Below, piece by piece: positions 7,469 through 14,809 of a stretch of DNA of 39,564 nucleotides (its first letter is position 1; every line of letters starts with the position of its first letter). A program made the position numbers and the translations under genes. This DNA is from Bacillota bacterium (GTDB lineage Bacteria; Bacillota; Clostridia; Peptostreptococcales; Anaerovoracaceae). The stretch is taken from positions 1-39,564 of the forward strand of contig JAHZHL010000038.1 in the NCBI GenBank assembly GCA_019420305.1. Direction: 5' to 3'. The notes under the pieces were generated by a model, which had not been told where the DNA came from, ran no database searches, and worked only from the letters and a program-made list of their open reading frames with translations.

Positions 7469-8212
7469 TTATTCCCACTTGAAGAATTTCACCGCAATTC
7501 CACCGCAGATAATAATCAGAGCCACCATGACAATCAGAGGGAGCCAAGCAACTTCTATCGGTAAGCCCAGAGAAGCCGCTTTCAGCAATTTGATCCCCTG
7601 TGTCAGCGGTAGAATATCTGCAATCCTCTGCAATGCTGTCGGCATCACCTCGTATGGGAGAGTGGCCCCGGAGAAGATCAACATGGGAAAATACAAAACG
7701 CTGGCAACAATACTCGCGACCTTCATGTTCGGAACGACTCCGCCCACCATCATTCCAATGCTGAATGTGGAAAGCATCACTAGAAAATAAGAGGCCAGAA
7801 AGATTCCCACGGAACCGGGCAACCGCACACCGAAGAACAAACTTCCTACCAGATAGACCAATATCAAAGAAAGCAGCGAGTAAATGGCGTAAATAGAAAC
7901 CTGTACTGTTAGCAACAGGATGGGGCTTGTTGGCGTTACCTTATAGCGTTTCAGTATTTTCTTCTGCCGATAGTCGGAAATCACCAACGGGAGGCCCATA
8001 ACGCCACCGGCGCAGATTGCAATCGTGGAAATTGCTCCAAAGGACTGCTCTAAAAAGGAATAACTTGCTCCCTCGAAAGCGGGCTGATTTCCATAAATGA
8101 TACCGAGCAGTACCACCATCACGACCGGCAGGCAAAGTGCGAAGATCACCATGTCCATACCTCGAAAAGACAGCTTGATTTCTGTTTTCAGCATTGTAAC
8201 ATATTTATTCAT
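7469..8212 (-). CDS. ABC-2 type transporter permease
   Basis: The 247-residue protein has about six membrane segments and the layout of the ABC-2 (DrrB/YadH-like) family, including a cytoplasmic loop with SDYRQKKILKRYKVTP after the second segment. The ATG at 8212 has GAGGAGG nine bases upstream and overlaps the ATPase gene by eight bases, so the two are translationally coupled. Together they form a multidrug or antibiotic exporter; the substrate is unknown. A longer frame to 8266 exists but runs into the ATPase gene in another frame. Confidence 0.87.
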   Translation of the reverse strand: MNKYVTMLKTEIKLSFRGMDMVIFALCLPVVMVVLLGIIYGNQPAFEGASYSFLEQSFGAISTIAICAGGVMGLPLVISDYRQKKILKRYKVTPTSPILLLTVQVSIYAIYSLLSLILVYLVGSLFFGVRLPGSVGIFLASYFLVMLSTFSIGMMVGGVVPNMKVASIVASVLYFPMLIFSGATLPYEVMPTALQRIADILPLTQGIKLLKAASLGLPIEVAWLPLIVMVALIIICGGIAVKFFKWE

Positions 8213-8933
8213 CGTCCGTTTCCTCCTCTCCGGTAAACCACAAATAGGCTTCTTCCAGATTATCATACGGGCTTTGGTGAATTGCCTCCTGAACGGTTCC
8301 TGTAAAAATGAAATTTCCGTCCTTCAAAATGGCGATTGTATCGCACAGGACTTCCACCTCGTCCATAAAATGTGAGGAAAGAAAGATTGTCAGACCCTTT
8401 TGTTTCAGTGCATCCAGACTTTTCCAAACACTCCTGCGCGCTTTTGTATCAAGACCCGTTGTAAGCTCGTCCAGAAAGACGACCTTCGGATCAGGCAGGA
8501 GCGCTAAAACAATAAATAGCCGCTGTTTTTGTCCGCCCGATAGTTCATTTACAAAAGCGCCTCGTTTCTCCCACAGGCCAAACTGCCTCAAAAGCTCCTC
8601 GTAATTTGCAGCTTTCCGGTAAAGGCAGGCGGTTTCTTCGCACAGCTCCCAAACCTTAATTTTGTCCGAGTAGCTGGCTTCCTGAAATTGCACGCCAACC
8701 TGCTCAAAGAGTTGTTTTCTGTCTTTTCGAGGATCTAACCCTAAAATGGAGACAGATCCCGCGTCTGCTTTCCGGGTGCCTAAGATACACTCTATCGTGG
8801 TAGTTTTGCCTGTGCCATTCGCTCCGAGCAGGTCAAACACCTGGCCTGTTCCAATCGAAAGCTCAATGTTACTGATTACTTTGTTTCCGGCGTAAGATTT
8901 ACTCAAACCGGTTACTTTGATGGTTTCATCCAT
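8205..8933 (-). CDS. ABC transporter ATP-binding protein (drug exporter type)
   Basis: The 242-residue ATPase has Walker A GANGTGKTT, ABC signature LSGGQKQR, Walker B VVFLDELTTGLD and the switch histidine in LSSHFMDE. The Leu after the catalytic Glu in place of Pro is seen in this ABC-2 exporter group. The ATG at 8933 follows GGAGG by nine bases; the in-frame start at 8972 lies ahead of that site and is unlikely. It is the middle gene of a MerR regulator, ATPase, permease operon. Confidence 0.9.
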   Translation of the reverse strand: MDETIKVTGLSKSYAGNKVISNIELSIGTGQVFDLLGANGTGKTTTIECILGTRKADAGSVSILGLDPRKDRKQLFEQVGVQFQEASYSDKIKVWELCEETACLYRKAANYEELLRQFGLWEKRGAFVNELSGGQKQRLFIVLALLPDPKVVFLDELTTGLDTKARRSVWKSLDALKQKGLTIFLSSHFMDEVEVLCDTIAILKDGNFIFTGTVQEAIHQSPYDNLEEAYLWFTGEEETDDE

Positions 8934-9004
8934 GCCTTTATACCTCCTGTTTTGATGAATAAAGGTTAGCATGGTTCGGTAGTATGGTGGGTCAATGTAG
9001 GCTT

Positions 9005-9754
9005 TTATTTCGTCATTTTCTGCATTTTTTCAATTTGTCCGGCCACATAGACCGCATTTTTCCGGGCCTCAGCCAGAGAGGTAAGCAGCTTGTCGCACGC
9101 CTTAATAATATCGTCATCCTCATTCGGCGTATCAATGACTGTACGTATATTTGCGGAGGGGTCGTCGTTGATTGCCCGCAACATCCGTAAAATAGCTGCC
9201 AGTGAGTAATTCGCGCAGCGAAGAGAACGGATGATCTTCAAACGTTGTATATCCTTCTCCGAATAGACACGATAACCGTTCTCTCTGCGCTTGATTGTAA
9301 AGAGTCCATTTAACTCCCAGTTCCGCAGCGTGTCTATGGTAACGCCGAGAAAATCCGCAGCTTCTTTTCGTGTGAAGTAAGTGCCTGTATGTTCTCCTTC
9401 ATCCAACCCGGCAAGTATTTTCCGGGTAATCTGAATTGCTTCCTCCGCATTTTTTCGCTCCTGATCCACCTGCTGGATATAGCGGCGTGTCAATACGGCA
9501 GCTTCTTCATAAATTCCGGCAGCGGAAACCTTTATGATATTCACCGCTTGCTTTCTGAGGCCGTTTTGAAGCACCTCCACCCGAAGGGCTGCACGCGCCA
9601 GCTTGAATTGCTCTATATGTAGGTCGGTAAACACTCTATATCCATTTGGTAAGCGTTCCGGCTTAGGAATAAGAGCGCATTTTTCATATAGCCGGACGGT
9701 ATTCACATGGATGCCAATCCGTCTGGCAACGTCGATGGTTTTATACTGTTTCAT
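9005..9754 (-). CDS. MerR-family regulator with two HTH domains
   Basis: The 249-residue protein contains a MerR winged helix at its N-terminus (YKTIDVARRIGIHVNTVRLY, then PNGYRVFTD) and a second complete one about 120 residues later (FTRKEAADFLGVTIDTLRNW, then ENGYRVYSEKDI). Helical segments follow each. Ordinary MerR proteins have one such domain and about 120-150 residues for short members. The ATG at 9754 is eight bases from GGGAGG. It is the first gene of the operon with the exporter, so it probably controls that exporter's expression. The tandem arrangement could let one chain bind both halves of an operator; this is inference. Confidence 0.85.
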   Translation of the reverse strand: MKQYKTIDVARRIGIHVNTVRLYEKCALIPKPERLPNGYRVFTDLHIEQFKLARAALRVEVLQNGLRKQAVNIIKVSAAGIYEEAAVLTRRYIQQVDQERKNAEEAIQITRKILAGLDEGEHTGTYFTRKEAADFLGVTIDTLRNWELNGLFTIKRRENGYRVYSEKDIQRLKIIRSLRCANYSLAAILRMLRAINDDPSANIRTVIDTPNEDDDIIKACDKLLTSLAEARKNAVYVAGQIEKMQKMTK

Positions 9755-9781
9755 TGTATACACCTCCCATTCTGTTATACC

Positions 9782-9809
9782 ACACTTTATAAGTCTGGTG
9801 TTTAAGTGT
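9782..9809. promoter_or_regulatory. Dyad upstream of the MerR-exporter operon
   Basis: ACACTT (9782-9787) and AAGTGT (9804-9809) form an inverted repeat with a 16-base spacer, 28 bases from the MerR start codon. On the minus strand a TATAAC -10-like hexamer lies at 9774-9779. A dyad at this place is typical of MerR autoregulation. The -35 cannot be fixed. Confidence 0.4.
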
Positions 9810-9975
9810 AGGGTTGACAGTGTGGCGGATTTTTATAAAAAAGGCAAGTCTATTACAATGAGCCGATTCATCCAAGATAGACGGGCACATTCTATTGCGG
9901 CGGGCAGCAGGTCTATATTGCTTTAAGTAAAATTATTATATTTTTTCTCATTCAATGCGGTCTACTTAAGTACAC

Positions 9976-10335
9976 TTAATTTATTAGGGTTTCGATTTTT
10001 AAGAAAAACTCTTTCGTTGTAAGGCTTATGATCGCAAGAATTATTCCTGTGGGAATCAGAACAAGGTAAACAGCACTTGAGAAGCCGTCAAACAAAATGC
10101 CAAAGATAATTTGTCCTAATGGTTGAGCGCATAATGAAAAAGTTGCTGTATATGCCATTACTTTGCCTATCATATTATCCGGCGTTAATTGCTGAATAAT
10201 AGAGAGCGCAAAAACAGAAAACACACAAGCAGAAATCTGTATAATGGCAAATGATAGAAGTAATATTACATAGTTAATCTGTGTGTCTTGAACAAATAAG
10301 AATGTGAAATGGGCGAAGCAAAGCTGAATGAGCAA
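9976..10335 (-). pseudogene. C-terminal fragment of an MFS drug transporter
   Basis: About 110 residues resemble the last four membrane segments of MefA-type MFS exporters, with the loop IIQQLTPDNMIGKVMAYTA followed by QPLGQIIFGILFDG. The N-terminal two thirds are missing: the frame begins where a fragment of an unrelated sigma-like gene starts on the other strand (about 10345). It has no ribosome site or recognisable start. This is a deletion scar within the mobile-element zone. The stop overlaps a TTAAGT/ACTTAA dyad (9966-9979). Confidence 0.75.
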
Positions 10336-10344
10336 GGTAATGTT

Positions 10345-10572
10345 AATAAGTATTCTTACGATGCAACGCCATTCCCGGTGCTACATTTCATTGTTCAAAT
10401 ATCTGATGAAAAAATCAGTACGGCATTGAGCAAATTGTCAGAGAAACAAAGAGGGTTTATCCTGCTCTACTATTCCCATGATATGAGCGATAAAGAAATT
10501 GCCAAGCTGCACCATGTATCACGTTCTGCTGTTGGCTATACACGGAACAAAGGCTTAGAAAATATTAAGTGA
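10345..10572 (+). pseudogene. Remnant of a Tn916-orf7-like sigma factor gene
   Basis: The last 75 residues match the sigma-70 region 4-like C-terminus of conjugative-transposon regulators: LSKLSEKQRGFILLYYS, MSDKEIAKLHHVSRSAV and TRNKGLENIK. The N-terminal half is absent; the coding sequence is cut at about 10345 next to the MFS fragment. In intact elements this gene is followed closely by an orf8-like gene, and that order is kept here. It is most likely a leftover of an integrated conjugative element. Confidence 0.7.
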
Positions 10573-10588
10573 AAAGGAAATATTGTAA

Positions 10589-10885
10589 ATGACAAAAGAC
10601 TATGGTTATCCCTCTTTTGACCTTATATGTAAAGCGTCAAGTGGGGACGAAACATCCATCAAGGAAATGCTAAATTTTTATGACGCTTATATCTCCAAGC
10701 TGTGCTTACACCCGTTTTATCACGAAAACGACAATGTCAGCATGCAGGTAGATGAAGAATGGAAAGGCGAGATCCAGACCGCTATGGTAAAGGCTATGTT
10801 GAAATTTGAGGTCAAGATTACAGCTTATACAAGTTCTGTTTTAACCCCTCTCTTTTGTACTTGCACATCAACGTTAACCTGCTAA
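10589..10885 (+). pseudogene. Tn916-orf8-like helix-turn-helix protein, 3' end replaced
   Basis: Residues 1-76 resemble the small HTH_16 protein of Tn916/Tn1549-type elements: FDLICKASSGDETSIKEMLN, then FYDAYISKLCL and AMLKFEVK. AAAGGAAA is eight bases before the ATG. After FEVK (about 10816) the sequence turns into a Cys/Thr-rich tail with no family resemblance, so the end was probably altered when neighbouring DNA was joined. It could still be expressed, but without the rest of the element it has no evident role. It overlaps the converging unknown gene by four bases. Confidence 0.6.
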
Positions 10886-11649
10886 ATTAAGCCAGTATTA
10901 GACACTGGAGTGCATCTATCCCAATTAGTATAATCAATTATTAAAATAATCTCTTGCAAGCACTGTCTCATTTCAAATTTAAACTCATCGATATCCTTCC
11001 GTTTAGCAAAAAATCTACGATTATGTGCACTTAAATCCCCATACTTTTTAATTACCTTTATATTTTTCTCTAAATTGCGACTAGCTGACCAATGAGTACT
11101 TAATAAAAACAATGGAATTAAATCACTTAAATATTTAAAATTTCCATTTGAATCCATAATATCCTGTGCATTTCCATGTCTTTCAAAACACTCAATAATT
11201 AGCGTTTCAAATAATTTTCTCATCATGACAAGACACGCATCATATAAATTTGCATCATAGCAGCAACACATTTGTTCAACTATCTTTTTTATATAGAATG
11301 GCGTTTCCTCCAAAAGAGATAAATCTAGTAAAGCATTAGTTGGCAAAATAGGAGTATCATCTAACACTACACTAGCTATCATTTCCTTCTTTTTTCTGGT
11401 TAATCTATAACCAGAATTTCCTTTTAAAAAGATGGCATTTTTACCTACCGACTTTTTATTTAAGTATGCAGAGATATTGGAATATGCTTTTAGTTCTAAC
11501 TGTCCATAACATTCCCTAATCATCTTAGGTGTTACCGATAAATTATTTCCATCACAAAGATAATACACAAAATAAGGAATCATATCGCCAACTGACAAAT
11601 CAAAAAAATTGGGTATATTTCTAATAAAATCATCTAATGAATTCTCCAA
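10882..11649 (-). CDS. Unknown protein B: winged-helix-like N-terminus plus HEPN/DUF4145-like C-terminus
   Basis: The 255-residue protein has an N-terminal segment (about 20-90, from PYFVYYLCDG to GYRLTRKKKEMI) that resembles the C-terminal segment of its upstream neighbour in pattern and length. Its C-terminal half is helical, with YDACLVMMRKLFETLIIEC and KKYGDLSAHNRRF, reminiscent of DUF4145/HEPN-type domains (Gly-Asp-x-x-Ala-His). TTG at 11649 is the likely start: AAGGGGAG lies about nine bases upstream, and an in-frame TGA immediately precedes. It lies seven bases after protein A, so they form an operon. No function is assigned; the AT-rich island context makes a defence or element-maintenance role possible but unproven. 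Confidence 0.65.
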   Translation of the reverse strand: MENSLDDFIRNIPNFFDLSVGDMIPYFVYYLCDGNNLSVTPKMIRECYGQLELKAYSNISAYLNKKSVGKNAIFLKGNSGYRLTRKKKEMIASVVLDDTPILPTNALLDLSLLEETPFYIKKIVEQMCCCYDANLYDACLVMMRKLFETLIIECFERHGNAQDIMDSNGNFKYLSDLIPLFLLSTHWSASRNLEKNIKVIKKYGDLSAHNRRFFAKRKDIDEFKFEMRQCLQEIILIIDYTNWDRCTPVSNTGLI

Positions 11650-11656
11650 ATTTCAC

Positions 11657-12262
11657 TTACTCCCCTTTTGGTAAATCGTGTTCTATGAGGTTACTTCCAA
11701 TAATAGTCAGTGAATACTTTCCATCTTTTCGATTTATATAGCCATATTTCGAACTACTTGTATCCGATAAATTTTGTTGTAAATTATTGGGGATCCGGTA
11801 ATTCATTGATTTATAGCATGTAAAAATATGGTCAATAGTTATTTCCTCCAACTCCAAAAAGTTTTGTAAATAATACACAAATGCTGTTGTTTTTTGTACA
11901 TTCGAAGCAGGTTTCTTTTCTTCCATAAAATCTTTAAGACTTTTAATAGAATCTGTTCCACTCAAATCAAGGTCTTTGATTAGCTGAATATTGCTCGTTC
12001 CATTTTTCTTTCTACTTTTAGCCTTGTGAAATGGTGTCGAATTAGAAGCTTCTTGCTCATCTTCCTCCTTGCGTTCTATAGTTTCTTCTCCATTATAGTC
12101 ATTTTCAAGAATATCTGTATTTTCTTCAACAGATTGCAAATCATTCAATAACCCTAATCCGTTATCTCTAATATCAGAAAAAACTTTATAAACCAGTTCT
12201 CCGTCCCCTTGAAGAAACAAATCTAACTTCCCTAATGTCAATTTCACCTGTAAATCTGCCAT
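11657..12262 (-). CDS. Unknown protein A: acidic linker plus winged-helix-like C-terminus
   Basis: A 201-residue protein. Residues 1-45 are a compact N-terminal region (LQVKLTLGKLDLFLQGDGEL). Then comes a low-complexity, Glu/Asp/Ser-rich stretch (about 45-90), and a C-terminal domain (about 120-195) with FVYYLQNFLELEEITIDHI and DGKYSLTIIGSNLIEHDL. The last domain matches the pattern of the N-terminal domain of the next gene, suggesting two proteins that bind alike or to each other. TAGGAGGG is four bases before the ATG, and a good promoter precedes. Base composition is clearly more AT-rich than the flanking chromosome, which points to horizontal origin. Family not recognised. Confidence 0.65.
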   Translation of the reverse strand: MADLQVKLTLGKLDLFLQGDGELVYKVFSDIRDNGLGLLNDLQSVEENTDILENDYNGEETIERKEEDEQEASNSTPFHKAKSRKKNGTSNIQLIKDLDLSGTDSIKSLKDFMEEKKPASNVQKTTAFVYYLQNFLELEEITIDHIFTCYKSMNYRIPNNLQQNLSDTSSSKYGYINRKDGKYSLTIIGSNLIEHDLPKGE

Positions 12263-12289
12263 AAAACCCTCCTAAAATTATTCTTTATA

Positions 12290-12318
12290 ATCATACACCA
12301 TTTTAAACATTTTTTCAA
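12290..12318 (-). promoter_or_regulatory. Promoter of the unknown A-B operon
   Basis: On the minus strand, TTGAAA (12313-12318) and TATGAT (12290-12295) have a 17-base spacer and lie about 30 bases before the start of protein A. Confidence 0.5.
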
Positions 12319-12819
12319 GTGCATTGATACCATTTCAAGCAAATTGAAAGATTGACATTATAACATTCAGAGAGTTCTATGCTCGTTCTTAGAATAGGTT
12401 TTACAGATTTATTCAAAATAAACACTATCATATCGAAACATATTCCACTCCATGTCCGGGTGGAATCTTCCGGCAGGATAATTCCATTTTCCAACGCAAT
12501 CAGGGAAGAAATAATTTTAAATGTGGAACATGGAGAACTTCTGGTTTCTGCAAGCTTTTGATTATAGACCGTATACCGTCTGTTAGAAGGATCATATATG
12601 ACTGCCGTTCCATTCCGTCCATTAAAATATTCTGACCAGTCTGCCTCCACGGTTTCGCTGGCAGTAGAGTTCTTTTTCTCTGACTCCACGTTATTACCGC
12701 TTTCTGCAGGAGGTTTTTCTTCCGTGCTGTGATTCGCGCAGCCTGTTATCATGCAGGCCAATTATACATACAAACAGCAGGCATATTACTTTAAAATAAT
12801 TGTTTTTCTTTTTTATAAT
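12315..12819 (-). pseudogene. Decayed class D beta-lactamase (lipoprotein) gene
   Basis: The readable frame encodes WSEYFNGRNGTAVIYD, a class D active-site motif SPCSTFKI (Ser-x-x-Lys) and STRTWSG, ending the homology at about 12444. Downstream the frame is unrelated, so the Ser-x-Val and Lys-Thr-Gly halves of the enzyme are missing. At the 5' end the signal peptide is in another frame: a hydrophobic segment VICLLFVCIIGL precedes a lipobox ITGC only after a shift near 12755. The expected start (AAAGGAAA then six bases) is ATT at 12819 rather than ATG. The gene is therefore broken at both ends. The best resemblance is to clostridial CDD-type class D enzymes. Confidence 0.75.
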
Positions 12820-12844
12820 GACCAGTTTCCTTTGCTGATTTCTT

Positions 12845-13732
12845 TTACAACATCGCTAGATAACGGTCCAGCCGCTCACTTACATATCCCGCAAAAAGTT
12901 TTTCCATTGCGCCCAAATTATGCTTCCGGTAATATTCATCAAACGCATTATAATACGCAATTCGATCTGTAAATTTAATATCAATTGGTGGATATCCTGC
13001 TTTCATCAATTCCAGATTCACAAGCAGCCTGCCCGTACGGCCGTTTCCATCTATAAACGGATGAATTCCTTCAAATTCAATATGAAACTGCGCAAGCCTG
13101 GGAATTATATGCTCGGTACTGTTTTTATAAGCTTCCAGCAACTGTTCCATCTTCGGTTGGATGAGATAAGGCTGCACCGGTTCATGCTTCGCTCCCATGA
13201 TTCTTACCGGAACCCTTCTGTAAACCCCGCGGTCCTCTTCTTTATCCGCCAGTACCAAATAATGAATCTGTTTTATCACACGCTCTGATAATGGCGCCTG
13301 TTCCTTTACCTGATCCCGTACAAAATAAAAGGCATCCTTATGTCCGACCGCCTCCATATGATCTTTCAGAGGCTTTTGATCAATCGTAAGGCCACGTAGC
13401 ACCATATCTGTCTCCCGCAAGGTCAGCGTATTTCCTTCAATCGCATTGGAATTATAGGTGAATTCCACCACAAATTCCTCTGTCAGACGCGCTGTCTCTC
13501 CTTCGGTCAACGGGCGCCTGGTGTCTAATTCTGTTTTCTTTCTGTCAATCATCTCTAACAGACTTTCCACAGATCGGTATCGGCCATCCTTCGGTTTCTT
13601 TGCATTTTCCGGGATCTTCCAACTACGTCCCTCACGGATAACATCTGGAATTTTCCCTTCCGCACATAAGATTCGCACTCTTCTATCTGAAATTCCCCAC
13701 TTCTCCGCAGCCTGTTTCACTGATATATACAT
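12845..13732 (-). CDS. Fic-domain protein (class II) with N-terminal HTH
   Basis: The 295-residue protein starts with an excisionase/MerR-like HTH (YISVKQAAEKWGISDRRVR, 2-20; SWKIP, 37-41). It carries the inhibitory helix motif SNAIEGN (95-101) and the Fic core HPFIDGNGRTGR (224-235), with all catalytic residues intact. Class II Fic enzymes transfer AMP from ATP to a hydroxyl side chain of a protein, and the N-terminal inhibitory Glu blocks activity until relieved. AAGGAGG sits seven bases before the ATG. The HTH and the repeat array over its own promoter suggest autoregulation. No separate antitoxin gene is seen. Confidence 0.9.
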   Translation of the reverse strand: MYISVKQAAEKWGISDRRVRILCAEGKIPDVIREGRSWKIPENAKKPKDGRYRSVESLLEMIDRKKTELDTRRPLTEGETARLTEEFVVEFTYNSNAIEGNTLTLRETDMVLRGLTIDQKPLKDHMEAVGHKDAFYFVRDQVKEQAPLSERVIKQIHYLVLADKEEDRGVYRRVPVRIMGAKHEPVQPYLIQPKMEQLLEAYKNSTEHIIPRLAQFHIEFEGIHPFIDGNGRTGRLLVNLELMKAGYPPIDIKFTDRIAYYNAFDEYYRKHNLGAMEKLFAGYVSERLDRYLAML

Positions 13733-13752
13733 AAGCTTTCCTCCTTGCTCAA

Positions 13753-13781
13753 ATAGTACTATATTATCGGAATAATATCAA
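13753..13781 (-). promoter_or_regulatory. Promoter of the Fic gene
   Basis: On the minus strand, TTGATA (13776-13781) and TACTAT (13753-13758) have a 17-base spacer, about 21 bases before the start codon. The first of three direct repeats occupies the spacer and part of the -35. Confidence 0.55.
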
Positions 13782-13820
13782 CGCTATCGGAATAATATTT
13801 TACGCTTATCGGAACAATAC
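13765..13820. repeat. Three direct repeats over the Fic promoter
   Basis: TATCGGAATAATAT occurs at 13765-13778 and 13785-13798, and a variant TATCGGAACAATAC at 13807-13820. The start-to-start distances are 20 and 22 bases, about two helical turns each. The array covers the promoter spacer, -35 and upstream region, as expected of operator sites for a repressor, possibly the Fic protein's own HTH domain. Confidence 0.65.
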
Positions 13821-13866
13821 AAAACGATCCGGAAAACAGCATCGCTTCTCCCGGATCGCCGTAATT

Positions 13867-14238
13867 TCATTTGCGCCAGAACGTAGAACACTCCGCCTTA
13901 TCAATTCGATTAAAATTGATCATTTTTTCGAGCAATCGAAAATCCACCGTATCCTCCCAACCAATTCGGAAAAGATTTTTACTTTGTGTATATCCCGCTT
14001 CCTTGATTTCATTTGAAAACCGCTCTATTCCTTTTGCCTCTGGAGAAACAGAAAAATGCTTCTTCGCGGCGCTAAATCCGATGATAAACGTATTGTGTTC
14101 CAAAAATACAGGCTGATTCCACATTGTCTTATATTCCAACTCAGGAAAATTCTGCATGATCCAGTCAAAGATCTGACACAGATGCTTTCGATGCGTTTCA
14201 TTCTTAATCGTTGACAGATATTTCTCCATTTCTTCCAC
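13867..14238 (-). CDS. DUF1801 / YdhG-like protein (iron-chaperone-like fold)
   Basis: The protein of about 123 residues matches the DUF1801 family: MEKYLSTIKNETHRKHL, PELEYKTMWNQPVF, NTFIIGFSAAKKHFSVSPEA and VDFRLLEKMINFN. Family members are small soluble proteins of poorly defined function with a frataxin-like fold. The start is uncertain. AAAGGAG is followed eight bases later by GTG (14238); an ATG lies three codons on (14229), and an upstream GTG at 14247 overlaps the ribosome site. It lies upstream of the Fic gene on the same strand, but the repeat-bearing promoter separates them. Confidence 0.75.
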   Translation of the reverse strand: MEEMEKYLSTIKNETHRKHLCQIFDWIMQNFPELEYKTMWNQPVFLEHNTFIIGFSAAKKHFSVSPEAKGIERFSNEIKEAGYTQSKNLFRIGWEDTVDFRLLEKMINFNRIDKAECSTFWRK

Positions 14239-14338
14239 AGCCGTCACTCCTTTACCAGATTGTTACTTTATTCTCTCCAGATTAGGATACAACATTCTTC
14301 GCCTATCTGCCATAAAAAACTGCAGGTGCATCGAAAAA

Positions 14339-14548
14339 ACAGGCTTGCCACTGCTCCTCTTCAGAATGAGAAATTTACACGACGTCCCCGCATTGTGTCC
14401 AATTCCTCCTTTTTCTCAAACGGGAACAAAAAGTTTATTTTCACTAACTTCCTATCTTGTCTAAATTTATCAAAATTCATCGAATCCTGTCGAAATTGTT
14501 CCAGATAAAGCTTCTTTGAAGCTTCCATTTCCAAAACAGAAGGAAAAT
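14339..14548. repeat. R2 dispersed repeat, copy b
   Basis: About 210 bases collinear with 7151-7377 in the same orientation, sharing GGCTTGCCAC, TGTGTCCAATTCC, ACGGGAACAAAAAGTT, CATCGAATCC/GTCGAA and TTTCCAAAACA. The copy occupies most of the 570-base gap upstream of the M29 aminopeptidase gene. The rest of the gap (14549-14748) holds no gene that I can support. Confidence 0.65.
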
Positions 14549-14650
14549 CCGGCTAAAATATGTGTCCAAGGAAAATCCCAGAGCCCTTTGGCCACAGAAA
14601 AATGGAAAAAATGTGTCCGCAGCCCTTTCATCTGGAAAATGGCCACACTA

Positions 14651-14692
14651 AACACCAGACCCCGGACAGCGGACTCTGAACATCAGACCCCG
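14651..14692. repeat. Short direct repeat in the intergenic tail of R2b
   Basis: AACACCAGACCCCG (14651-14664) and AACATCAGACCCCG (14679-14692) differ at one base and are 28 bases apart. The surrounding stretch also has two imperfect copies of an AGCCCTTT...AAAATGG segment (about 14580-14610 and 14620-14645). It looks like degenerate repeat sequence; no function is visible. Confidence 0.4.
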
Positions 14693-14749
14693 CTTCCGGC
14701 GCGCTGGCCATAACTCTTGTCTATCCCCTGACGGCAAAAAAGCCCCCCT

Positions 14750-14777
14750 TTTAAAGCGGCCTCCTTTCGGGTATAAT
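14750..14777 (+). promoter_or_regulatory. Promoter of the M29 aminopeptidase gene
   Basis: TTTAAA (14750-14755) and TATAAT (14772-14777) are 16 bases apart, about 33 bases before the start codon. Confidence 0.5.
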
Positions 14778-14809
14778 AATTACCATCAAACAAACTTGGG
14801 AGGTAAATT

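Noticed and set aside
8440..8475. Walker B of the drug-exporter ATPase reads DELTTGLD instead of DEPTTGLD
   Set aside because: The Leu variant is common in this ABC-2 exporter branch and the catalytic Glu is intact, so it is not a defect.
9756..9765. GTATACACC before the MerR gene, the same core as the R1 ends
   Set aside because: Only the nine-base core matches; no R1 interior or second end is present, and it overlaps the ribosome site of the MerR gene.
10309..10344. N-terminal extension of the sigma-like fragment
   Set aside because: These codons lie opposite the MFS fragment and do not match the family; the homology begins near 10345.
13765..13820. CRISPR-like array
   Set aside because: Only three 14-base repeats with 6-8-base gaps; spacing and location over a promoter indicate operator sites.
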